Shown: positions 9,141-16,348 of the stretch, one piece after another
How positions within the stretch are numbered: the first letter of the stretch is position 1
Layout of the letters: every line of letters begins with the position of its first letter
Source: an uncultured Eubacterium sp.
Lineage (GTDB): Bacteria > Bacillota > Clostridia > Lachnospirales > Lachnospiraceae
DNA length: 29,393 bases
Direction of reading: 5' to 3'
NCBI GenBank assembly: GCA_910584595.1
Contig: CAJUBQ010000054.1
Span: 1-29,393, forward strand
The notes under the pieces: model-generated
What the model was told of the DNA's origin: nothing
Databases searched by the model: none
Seen by the model: only the letters and a program-made list of their open reading frames with translations
Program-made: the position numbers and the translations under genes

Positions 9141-10217
9141 TTATCTTTCTCTGTCATTCTTATAATATTCATGGGTTTCTTCCAGAAAATCTTCTAATAG
9201 CTCTTCCATATGTTTGTCTAAATGCATCGGATAGACAGTCAGATGCCCCTTTCTGTCAGGCAGTGCAAGGCTAATCACATCCCCCTTCACTTTCTTATCC
9301 GTTTTCACAATAGCAAACAATACTTGTGGTTCTGCAATCGTCATCTCTTTGACTAAGAATGCCTGTTTTATCAGCGCCTTAATTTCCAGATAATCATCCT
9401 TTTGGAACAGCCCTTCTCTGTAAGCAATGTAATTTACCACGTCAATGCCCCAAATGACAGCTTTTCCATGTGGTACTTTATTTTTTGTGTATGCCTCCAA
9501 TGCATGTCCGAAGGTATGTCCGTAATTTAAAATTCTTCTCTTGTCAGACTCAAACTCATCTTCCTCAATTACCTTCTTTTTCACAAGCAGTCCTTGATAA
9601 ATATACTTTGCAATCGACTTACAGGAAATATAACTTTGTTCTCTTTTCAGTTTTTCATAAAATTCCTCTCCATCCGTTAACGAAAACTTTAACAGCTCGC
9701 CCCATCCATTGATAATATCCGCTTCTTTGAGTGTCTGCAGAAATCCTGTATCAATGACAATTTTTTTCGGCGGATAAAACACCCCGATCTGGTTTTTATA
9801 TGCCCCCAGATTGAGTCCGCATTTTCCTCCGATACAGGAATCACACATAGACAAGAGCGTCGTCGGATAAAAAATCCAGTCTATATTACGCAAATATAAA
9901 TCTGAAGCCATTGTTGTAACATCTTGTGTAATTCCACCTCCGATACAGATCACTTTCCAGTTTTTTAAAACGCCTGCCTTGCGAAAAAACTCCACAATCT
10001 TCATTACCGTATCCATATTTTTCATCTCTTCCACTGCATCCATGAAAAATATTTTTTCTGATGATATTTCCTGAAATTTTTCCGTATTGAAATCATATAC
10101 ATTTTTATCAATGACATAAACAGCCGCATCTGCATAATCCTTAAAGTCCTTTGCAAAATCATCCGTAAATGCAACCTCATAATCATATAATCTTGATTGA
10201 ATCTGAATAGAATCCAT
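9141..10217 (-). CDS. 3-dehydroquinate synthase-like sugar-phosphate cyclase
   Basis: This 358-residue protein belongs to the AroB superfamily (dehydroquinate, 2-deoxy-scyllo-inosose and epi-valiolone synthases), which use NAD and a metal to cyclise sugar phosphates. Visible elements are GGG (93-95), YPTTLLSMCDS, GGKCGLN with K132, K141-N142 and K177. The likely metal ligands are E174 (GWGE), H234 (NYGHTFGH) and H250 (PHGK). The DHQS-type active site therefore looks intact. I chose ATG 10217 because GGAGG precedes it; the GTG at 10235 has no ribosome site. Its position between sugar-nucleotide SDR genes, with no other shikimate gene, argues for a carbocyclic or rearranged sugar rather than aromatic amino acids. 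A duplicated housekeeping AroB remains possible. Confidence 0.8.
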   Translation of the reverse strand: MDSIQIQSRLYDYEVAFTDDFAKDFKDYADAAVYVIDKNVYDFNTEKFQEISSEKIFFMDAVEEMKNMDTVMKIVEFFRKAGVLKNWKVICIGGGITQDVTTMASDLYLRNIDWIFYPTTLLSMCDSCIGGKCGLNLGAYKNQIGVFYPPKKIVIDTGFLQTLKEADIINGWGELLKFSLTDGEEFYEKLKREQSYISCKSIAKYIYQGLLVKKKVIEEDEFESDKRRILNYGHTFGHALEAYTKNKVPHGKAVIWGIDVVNYIAYREGLFQKDDYLEIKALIKQAFLVKEMTIAEPQVLFAIVKTDKKVKGDVISLALPDRKGHLTVYPMHLDKHMEELLEDFLEETHEYYKNDRER

Positions 10218-10280
10218 ACTTCCTCCGTTCTTCACACATTTATTTTCATGTTATCGTTATCTTATTACCGCTTCCCATTT

Positions 10281-10964
10281 CTATCTGCATGTAAATCCAC
10301 CGTCTACTGCAATCAGCTGGCCGGTCAGGCTCTGATTAAAATCCGAACATAAAAAAACAGTCAGGTTTGCAATATCTTCCACTGTCTGCAGCCTTCCTGT
10401 AGGTATCCTTTTTTTGATATCACAAATTTCTTCTTCCGACAGATTTTTCCTCGTCATATCTGTCATTACATATCCTGGCGCTACTGCATTTGTCAGAACA
10501 TGGTAGGATGCCAGCTCCAGTGTCAACGTTTTTATCAATCCGGTTAACGCATGTTTTGTTGACGCATACGCGCTCCTGCGTTCTCTGGAGACGATCGCAT
10601 ATACAGAAGACAGGAATACAATCCGCCCCCATCTGTTTTGTTTCATATGCCTGCTGAAATGATGCAGCAGCATAACAGGCGCATAATAATTCACCTGAAA
10701 CACACGATCTAACACTTTAAGCTCCAACTCATCGATATCCGCCAGTTCATTAATAGCCGCGCAATGAATAAAAATATCAGGACAAAGTGTTTGATTGGCC
10801 TTCAAATAATTTAAAATGCTATCCCTATCTGACAAATCCAGTTCCGTACGCCCTGGCGCTGTTACATCCGCCCCGCATTCCTCAAAAACTTCCTTCACTT
10901 TCTTTCCGATTCCCCGGCTCGCGCCTGTGATAAAAACGTTCCTTTTATCAAGCCCTGTATTCAA
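10281..10964 (-). CDS. Short-chain dehydrogenase/reductase (FabG-like)
   Basis: This classical SDR of about 227 aa has the cofactor motif TGASRGIG, the structural HCAA segment, catalytic Ser in VFLSSVYA, YASTK (YxxxK), and VAPGYVMTDM plus a C-terminal VDGGF, as in FabG-type 3-oxoacyl and sugar reductases. In this setting it most likely reduces a keto group in the CDP-sugar or cyclitol pathway, using NAD(P)H. The start is uncertain. A GTG at 10976 overlaps its own AGAAGGGAG ribosome site and so has no spacing. A TTG at 10964 sits 11 bases after GGGAG and gives a normal SDR N-terminus, so it was chosen. The preceding GT2 gene ends at 11009 and the next start is 63 bp downstream. Confidence 0.78.
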   Translation of the reverse strand: MNTGLDKRNVFITGASRGIGKKVKEVFEECGADVTAPGRTELDLSDRDSILNYLKANQTLCPDIFIHCAAINELADIDELELKVLDRVFQVNYYAPVMLLHHFSRHMKQNRWGRIVFLSSVYAIVSRERRSAYASTKHALTGLIKTLTLELASYHVLTNAVAPGYVMTDMTRKNLSEEEICDIKKRIPTGRLQTVEDIANLTVFLCSDFNQSLTGQLIAVDGGFTCR

Positions 10965-11008
10965 TATCCAAAACACTCCCTTCTGTTTTTTTCTAATTTC
11001 TTTCTTTT

Positions 11009-11968
11009 CTAATTGCTTTCTTTTGGTTCCTCTTGTTCCTCAAAATTGATACGCTCTTCTTCTACAACCATCGGTCGTTTCGACACTCGAATCAAAATAG
11101 CCCCAATATATTCCCCCAGAATGCCGAGAAATAAAATCTGGACGGACCCAAGCAAAAACATACCTATCAACACCGGCGCCATGCCCATATCAAAACGGTA
11201 CCAATGTGCCAGCTTCATAATCAGATAAACAACTGCAAGAATAAAACTTATTGTAGATAATACCATTCCTGACAATGTAAGAACTCGCAGAGGCTTTCTT
11301 GATACATGCGTAAGCCCTGTCATAGCAAAGTCAAAATACCGGTTAAAATTATAGCTGGACTTTCCCAACTGACGCTGTTTCTGCGTATACTCTACCAGAC
11401 ACCATTTATATCCAAGCTGCGTAATCAGTCCCCGTATATAAGGTTCCGGATCATCCATCCACCGGATCATTGCGAGCACTTCCCGGTCAAACAAACCATA
11501 TCCTGTTACGTTTTCCAAATGTTCCGTTTCCGATAATGTGTCCATGATTCTGTAATAACATTTACGAATCTGAAACATGATAGGATTTTCTTTGCTCTTT
11601 GTCTTCTGTCCCATAACTACTTTATATCCTTCTTCCCATTTCTTTAAAAAGACAGGGATCATCTCCGGCGGATCCTGCATATCACAGACGATACAAATAA
11701 GCGCATCTCCTGTTGCCTGCAGCATGCCATAAGCGCCGGAACGGTTTGGCCCAAAATTTCTCGCATTGAATATTACTTTTACATGCTTATCCTGCTTAGC
11801 AATCCGGCGCAGTATTTCTCTGGAATGATCGGTGGAACAGTTATCTATAAAAATATGTTCATATGTATAGGCTTTTAAACAATCAAACTGCTCTTTGACT
11901 GCCTGATAGATTGTTTGAATATTCCCTTCCTCGTTATAACACGGTGTCATTACAGATATATGCTTCAT
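11009..11968 (-). CDS. GT2 polyprenyl-phosphate glycosyltransferase (GtrB/CsbB-like)
   Basis: This 319-residue protein has an N-terminal GT2 domain (MTPCYNEEGN, then CDMQDPPE with D96 and D99) and two C-terminal transmembrane segments at about 220-245 and 262-290. This is the form of GtrB/ArnC/CsbB enzymes, which transfer a sugar from its nucleotide to undecaprenyl phosphate at the inner face. ATG 11968 is preceded by AAAGGA; an upstream extension to 12061 would run through the hairpin region and lacks a ribosome site. Lying inside the CDP-sugar gene set suggests that this sugar is its donor. CsbB with YfhO forms a lipid-linked glycosylation route in Bacillus, and a YfhO-type protein is encoded downstream. 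The donor assignment is inference. Confidence 0.85.
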   Translation of the reverse strand: MKHISVMTPCYNEEGNIQTIYQAVKEQFDCLKAYTYEHIFIDNCSTDHSREILRRIAKQDKHVKVIFNARNFGPNRSGAYGMLQATGDALICIVCDMQDPPEMIPVFLKKWEEGYKVVMGQKTKSKENPIMFQIRKCYYRIMDTLSETEHLENVTGYGLFDREVLAMIRWMDDPEPYIRGLITQLGYKWCLVEYTQKQRQLGKSSYNFNRYFDFAMTGLTHVSRKPLRVLTLSGMVLSTISFILAVVYLIMKLAHWYRFDMGMAPVLIGMFLLGSVQILFLGILGEYIGAILIRVSKRPMVVEEERINFEEQEEPKESN

Positions 11969-11980
11969 GATTTTCCTTTC

Positions 11981-12015
11981 TATATATCTGGCATTAAATA
12001 ATTGCCAGATATATA
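11981..12015 (-). repeat. Perfect 13-bp inverted repeat just upstream of the GT2 ribosome site
   Basis: The arms at 11981-11993 and 12003-12015 are perfectly complementary (TATATATCTGGCA and its reverse), with a 9-base AT-rich loop. In mRNA the hairpin would end about five bases before the GT2 Shine-Dalgarno AAAGGA. No T-run follows in the transcribed direction, so it is not a classical terminator. It could protect a processed mRNA end, modulate translation, or be the edge of a small insertion. Confidence 0.6.
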
Positions 12016-12054
12016 CACCCTCCGGGGGATGCACACTCGCACGAAAATGCAGAT

Positions 12055-12104
12055 GCCGCAAAGCGGCCGTACTCGGCGCAGATGGCGATCATTAATCGCC
12101 ATCT
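12055..12104 (-). repeat. Hairpins at the 3' end of the TPP-enzyme gene
   Basis: Two inverted repeats lie here. AGATGGCGAT (12080-12089) pairs with 12095-12104 across a 5-base loop and includes the last codons and stop of the TPP-enzyme gene. GCCGC (12055-12059) pairs with 12063-12067 across AAA. Neither is followed by a T-run in the direction of transcription, so readthrough into the GT2 gene is expected. With the hairpin at 11981-12015 they make the 123-bp spacer, the longest gap in the operon, unusually structured. Confidence 0.5.
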
Positions 12105-13909
12105 ATATAATTAAGGAACTGATTCTTATTTTCCAAATATTCTTCCCGCGATAAAAAGGGAGACAGGTCATCAATCGCAGGTGAGACGATTTTTCCATCC
12201 GGCATTACTTTGGATGAAAGCTTTGGTTCAAAAAACTGTTCTTTGTCGAGCATTACCTCACATATAGCCGGGCCTTTTGCATTGATCGTCAAAAGCGCCT
12301 TTTGGGCAATACTTTGCGTGTCACAAATACGGACATAAGGTATGCCGTAGGCATATGCGATCTTTTCCATATCAGGAAAACTAATTCCGTTTTCTTTACT
12401 GACACCTGCCAGTTCCCCATGAAACAGATTTTTTTGCGTCTGTCTCATAGAATGATAGCCATCGTTATTTAGCACAAATATTTTTACATTTGCATTGTTA
12501 TAAACGATTGTCTGTAACTCCTGCAGGTTCATCTGGATACTTCCATCGCCATCCAGGCAGACGACACGCTTTCCTTTTTTTGCAAAACTAACACCCAAAG
12601 CAGCCGGAAGTCCATATCCCATTGTCGCGCAACCGGAATTGGTAAACAGACGCGTCCCCTTTTTTATAACTGCTGCCTGAAATGAAATGACACATGCGGA
12701 ACCATTCCCTGTAACAACCGTCTCCTCATCATCCAGCCTTTCGAACAGCTCCTTCATAAACACATATGGGTTCACCGGCGATTTCCGCTCATAATATGCA
12801 GGCAGTACCGCAGGATATCGTTTGTCCGTTTTCCTGCACCAGGCAAGCCATTTCCTATGTATTTCACTCGTACCGGTATACCCGCTGTCCAGCAAAGACT
12901 GCAGGACATCCTTCACATCAGCATGAATCGCCAGATCAGGATGCACTGTATGTTTCTTTAATTCTTCCGCATCAATGTCCACAATGATCTTATAAGCATC
13001 TTTTGCAAAATCATCATAATTGTAACTGATCTGGCGAATATTCATACGGCACCCAAGACTGATGAAAAGATCACTGTTTTGTACAATAAAATTGCCGCCC
13101 CTTGTACCTATCGTACCTGGCCGCCCCGCATACAGCGGATGCGCATCCCAGATAACATCATGTGCATTCCATGCTGTCACTACCGGTATCTGCAGTCTGT
13201 CTATCACTTTTAAGAACAGTTCTCTTGCACCTCCTAAACGGATTCCCGTTCCTGCTAAAATAACCGGGCGCTTGGCATTCGTGATTTTTTCAATGATCTG
13301 CTTCGTATACCTTTCCTCATATCTGATATCCTGTGGATATTCCGCTTCAGATGAATAGTGTTTTAGCTCCTCTGTTTGAATCACTGCTGCCTGGACATCT
13401 AACGGGATATCCAGCCAAACCGGGCCTCCTCTGCCTCTTTTGCAAAGATCATAAGCCTTTTCCAAATGGTATGCGATGCTGTTTTCATCATCTACAAATA
13501 CCGCATATTTGGTCATCGGAGCAACGCAATCGACAATATTAAATTCCTGGTCGCCAATCTGTCTGACTTTTGCATCTGTCGCATGGATCGTTGTAACTCG
13601 TTTCACCTGCCCGGAAACGACAAACATTGGAACCGAATCCAGCCACGCTCCCAACACGCCGGTCAATGCATTCGTCCCTCCCGGTCCGCTCGTAACACAC
13701 ACAAGCGGCAATTTCCCGCAGTAGCGCATATATGCTTCCGCAGCAATCGCACAAGCCTGTTCATGATGATTGAACACACACTTTAGCCCTTCTTGATGTG
13801 TAAATGCATCATCTAGATGCATCGCTCCGCCGCCTGTAACCATAAAGCAATGTTCGATTCCATGGCTCGTAAAAAATTCTGCCATATATTCAGCAACTCT
13901 CATTTTCAT
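12092..13909 (-). CDS. Thiamine-diphosphate-dependent enzyme, acetolactate synthase-like
   Basis: This 605-residue protein of the ALS/pyruvate-decarboxylase family has the usual three domains. They are the N-terminal Pyr domain with catalytic Glu50 (NHHEQACAIAAEAYMR), a central Rossmann-like domain (about 190-330), and a C-terminal PP domain with GDGS (454-457) and the downstream NND of the ThDP/metal motif. Housekeeping ALS would neighbour ilv genes; here the neighbours are sugar genes. The best-known parallel is YerE of yersiniose synthesis, an ALS-type enzyme that adds a two-carbon unit from pyruvate to a CDP-keto-sugar. Other carboligations or decarboxylations are possible. ATG 13909 follows GGAAG and overlaps the aldolase gene by 20 bp, implying tight coupling with it. 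Confidence 0.8.
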   Translation of the reverse strand: MKMRVAEYMAEFFTSHGIEHCFMVTGGGAMHLDDAFTHQEGLKCVFNHHEQACAIAAEAYMRYCGKLPLVCVTSGPGGTNALTGVLGAWLDSVPMFVVSGQVKRVTTIHATDAKVRQIGDQEFNIVDCVAPMTKYAVFVDDENSIAYHLEKAYDLCKRGRGGPVWLDIPLDVQAAVIQTEELKHYSSEAEYPQDIRYEERYTKQIIEKITNAKRPVILAGTGIRLGGARELFLKVIDRLQIPVVTAWNAHDVIWDAHPLYAGRPGTIGTRGGNFIVQNSDLFISLGCRMNIRQISYNYDDFAKDAYKIIVDIDAEELKKHTVHPDLAIHADVKDVLQSLLDSGYTGTSEIHRKWLAWCRKTDKRYPAVLPAYYERKSPVNPYVFMKELFERLDDEETVVTGNGSACVISFQAAVIKKGTRLFTNSGCATMGYGLPAALGVSFAKKGKRVVCLDGDGSIQMNLQELQTIVYNNANVKIFVLNNDGYHSMRQTQKNLFHGELAGVSKENGISFPDMEKIAYAYGIPYVRICDTQSIAQKALLTINAKGPAICEVMLDKEQFFEPKLSSKVMPDGKIVSPAIDDLSPFLSREEYLENKNQFLNYIDGD

Positions 13910-15533
13910 AATGTTCTTCCGCCTTTCTGTCCTGCTGCTTTTGATATAGAGAGTCTGTAATAAATTCCATTGTCAGTTCCCGCTCCAGACCATCCAGCAC
14001 AGACGCAACATACTTATTCAGCTTCTTAGCCTGTACATCGTCAAAGCTATACTCCATTTCAGGATTCATATAATTCTTTTTTTCTTTGCCATAATACCCG
14101 TCAAAACCGGCCAACGCCGCTTTTTTCACTCCCAGCCGCAGCATTACTTTCAGCAGCATAATAAAAGAATTATCAATCACCTCTGCCTTTTCATCTAACA
14201 GGGAACTATATTTTAACGTATAGTCAAATCTGCCGTTCGTCTTTGTAACATTCGATGTTGCAATGACCCTAAACAGTAAATTTCTCTGTGATAAAACGGT
14301 AGCCAGCTGCAGATACCGTTTTGCATTGCTCAAAAACAGGTAATGGACCTTATATGGCTCAGCTATAAAGTTCACAGAAAAAACAACCGGACGTTCTCTT
14401 TCTATATAATCCAATATTTTTCTTTCTTCCGTCCGAATACTGACACCCGGACCGAGCAAAAGAACTTTTTTTCCGTTTAAAGCCTTACGCAAAGATGCAA
14501 GATCCTGCTGATCGTCTACATCAATGTCCTGATATTCCTTATACAGCCGTTCCAGATATGATGCATCATATAGCAGTTTCTTTTCCGGACAAAGCTTGCC
14601 AAGAATCTCATTGATCGATTTGACAGACAACGTTCTTTTTTCCATCAGGCCGGATACATAAGAAGGATGGCAGTCATTGGAAGCCGCCAAATAGTAAAAC
14701 ATGTTGTATCCCCACGCCGCCGGCGTATAAAAGTTCATAATACTCGTATCGATTGCTTCCAGTAACTGACTGATATGATAGTTTTTTCTATACCGTTCAT
14801 TCATATGCATTGCAATCAGTTCCACAGGCGCGTTTCCTGCACTTTTACCCATACCATAAAGACTGCCGTCTACAAGTATCAGCCGGCTGACCGGATGGGA
14901 AAGCATTTCAATGCAATTCGCATATCCCATTTGAAAATTATTGTGCGCATGATAGCCGATGCCAATTTCCAATTCCAGATAGTCATTGAGCAAGTGAAAG
15001 TAATGCTCCAGGTTATCCTGATGCATCAGTCCGTACGTATCAACCATAGAAACTGCATAAGGCTTCACTTCGTTTGCCAATCGAATCAAATCCATCATTT
15101 CACTGTCTTCATAGCTTGTAACCGATACTAACTGCGCAAATACCTTATATCCTTTTTTCTTTAGTTCCGCGCAAAATGCCATCGCAGCTTCCCGCAGATG
15201 CTTTTTAAATATGACTCTGATGCCATCTAAATAACTTTGTGTGCAAGGCCGGATATGTTCCAAAGAACATGTGCCATAATCAATCATACCAACGACCATC
15301 GCCTGTTTTCGATCCAGATGCCCATATATTTTTCCTACGCTGTCCGTATCCGGCATAATGCTGCGGTTGCTGTCAAACGGCCTTCTCTCATCCAAAAAAC
15401 CAATTTCTATAATATCTACATTCGCATCAACGAGACGTTCAAAGATACTGACCAGACAGTTATGACCAAAGTTCCAGTCATTCACATACCCGCCATCCCT
15501 CAGCGTACAATCCAAAAGCTTGATTTCACCCAT
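13890..15533 (-). CDS. HMGL-like aldolase fused to a C-terminal Rossmann-like domain
   Basis: Residues 1 to about 290 form a DRE-TIM (HMGL-like) aldolase barrel. D8 and R12-D13 lie in LLDCTLRDGG, the metal-binding H195xH197 in GYHAHNNF, and AGNAP at about 232. This type, like 4-hydroxy-2-oxovalerate aldolase, makes or splits 2-keto-4-hydroxy acids using pyruvate and an aldehyde. Residues about 350-530 form a second domain beginning VLLLGPGVS (357-365), with VHYLFLSN and AGFDGY (475-480). It resembles the Rossmann fold of DUF115/MptE-like and some sialyltransferase-like proteins. ATG 15533 follows GAGGA. The gene lies 10 bp after rfbF and overlaps the TPP-enzyme gene by 20 bp. Barrel membership is clear; the second domain's role and the true substrate are unknown. 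Confidence 0.78.
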   Translation of the reverse strand: MGEIKLLDCTLRDGGYVNDWNFGHNCLVSIFERLVDANVDIIEIGFLDERRPFDSNRSIMPDTDSVGKIYGHLDRKQAMVVGMIDYGTCSLEHIRPCTQSYLDGIRVIFKKHLREAAMAFCAELKKKGYKVFAQLVSVTSYEDSEMMDLIRLANEVKPYAVSMVDTYGLMHQDNLEHYFHLLNDYLELEIGIGYHAHNNFQMGYANCIEMLSHPVSRLILVDGSLYGMGKSAGNAPVELIAMHMNERYRKNYHISQLLEAIDTSIMNFYTPAAWGYNMFYYLAASNDCHPSYVSGLMEKRTLSVKSINEILGKLCPEKKLLYDASYLERLYKEYQDIDVDDQQDLASLRKALNGKKVLLLGPGVSIRTEERKILDYIERERPVVFSVNFIAEPYKVHYLFLSNAKRYLQLATVLSQRNLLFRVIATSNVTKTNGRFDYTLKYSSLLDEKAEVIDNSFIMLLKVMLRLGVKKAALAGFDGYYGKEKKNYMNPEMEYSFDDVQAKKLNKYVASVLDGLERELTMEFITDSLYQKQQDRKAEEHYENESC

Positions 15534-15543
15534 CTCAAATCCT

Positions 15544-16326
15544 CTAGTGGTTCTCCCATTTTTTCCATGGAGCCTGCCCGGAATCCCACAACCGGTTTAA
15601 CTGATCCATTTCACGTTTTGTATCCATGCACTGCCAATACCCATTAAACTCATATGCCATAAGCCTGCCCTGTCGTGACAGCTTTTCCAGCGTTTCCTTT
15701 TCAAAAACTGTCGCATCTCCATCGATTGCATCAAAGATCTCCGGTTCTAAAACCATATATCCGGCATTAATTCTCGCCTCATCAAAACGATTCTTTTCCC
15801 GAAAAGACGTCACTTCCCGATCATCCGCAATGCTAAGGACCCCAAATCTCTGGCTGACTGCAGCTGCCGTTAGTGTAGCCGTCCTGCCGTGTGATTGATG
15901 AAACCTGACTAAATCAGAGATATCAATGTCGCTGACACCATCCCCATAAGTCATTAAAAACGGTTCCTTTCCTACAAAGCTTTGAACTCGCTTAATCCTT
16001 CCGCCCGTCATCGTATGCAGCCCGGTATCTACAATCGTTACTTTCCATGGTTCTGCAAAATTATTATGTACCGTCATCGCACCGTTATCTGCAAAATCAA
16101 ACGTAATGTCACTGTTATGCAAATAATAATCTGCAAACCACTCTTTAATCACATGCTGCTTATAACCGGCGCATATGATAAATTCCCGATACCCATAAAA
16201 CGAATACTCTTTCATAATATGCCACAGAATCGGTTTGCCTCCGATTTCCAGCATTGGTTTTGGTTTCAGATGACTTTCTTCACAAATCCTGGTGCCAAAC
16301 CCGCCTGCCAAAATGATTACTTTCAC
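15544..16326 (-). CDS. rfbF: Glucose-1-phosphate cytidylyltransferase (RfbF type)
   Basis: This 260-residue protein makes CDP-glucose from CTP and glucose 1-phosphate, the entry step to CDP-linked sugars. It carries the nucleotidyltransferase signature LAGGFGTR (6-13), then LKPKPMLEIGGKPILWHIM, MTYGDGVSDID for metal binding, and the RfbF-type end EFNGYWQCMDTKREMDQLN. Length and motifs fit the family throughout. The start is GTG 16326 with GGAGG about 10 bases upstream. It follows the double GT-B gene by 22 bp and precedes the aldolase by 10 bp. The usual partner, CDP-glucose 4,6-dehydratase (RfbG), is absent from the window. It may lie elsewhere, or the CDP-sugar may be processed differently here. 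Confidence 0.9.
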   Translation of the reverse strand: MKVIILAGGFGTRICEESHLKPKPMLEIGGKPILWHIMKEYSFYGYREFIICAGYKQHVIKEWFADYYLHNSDITFDFADNGAMTVHNNFAEPWKVTIVDTGLHTMTGGRIKRVQSFVGKEPFLMTYGDGVSDIDISDLVRFHQSHGRTATLTAAAVSQRFGVLSIADDREVTSFREKNRFDEARINAGYMVLEPEIFDAIDGDATVFEKETLEKLSRQGRLMAYEFNGYWQCMDTKREMDQLNRLWDSGQAPWKKWENH

Positions 16327-16348
16327 TTCTTTCGTGCCTCCAACCTGT

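Noticed and set aside
9141..10217. Housekeeping aroB
   Set aside because: No other shikimate-pathway gene is nearby and the gene is embedded among nucleotide-sugar genes. The call was therefore kept at family level without a gene symbol.
12080..12104. Rho-independent terminator after the TPP-enzyme gene
   Set aside because: The hairpin is good, but a GC-rich sequence rather than a T-run follows it in the transcribed direction.
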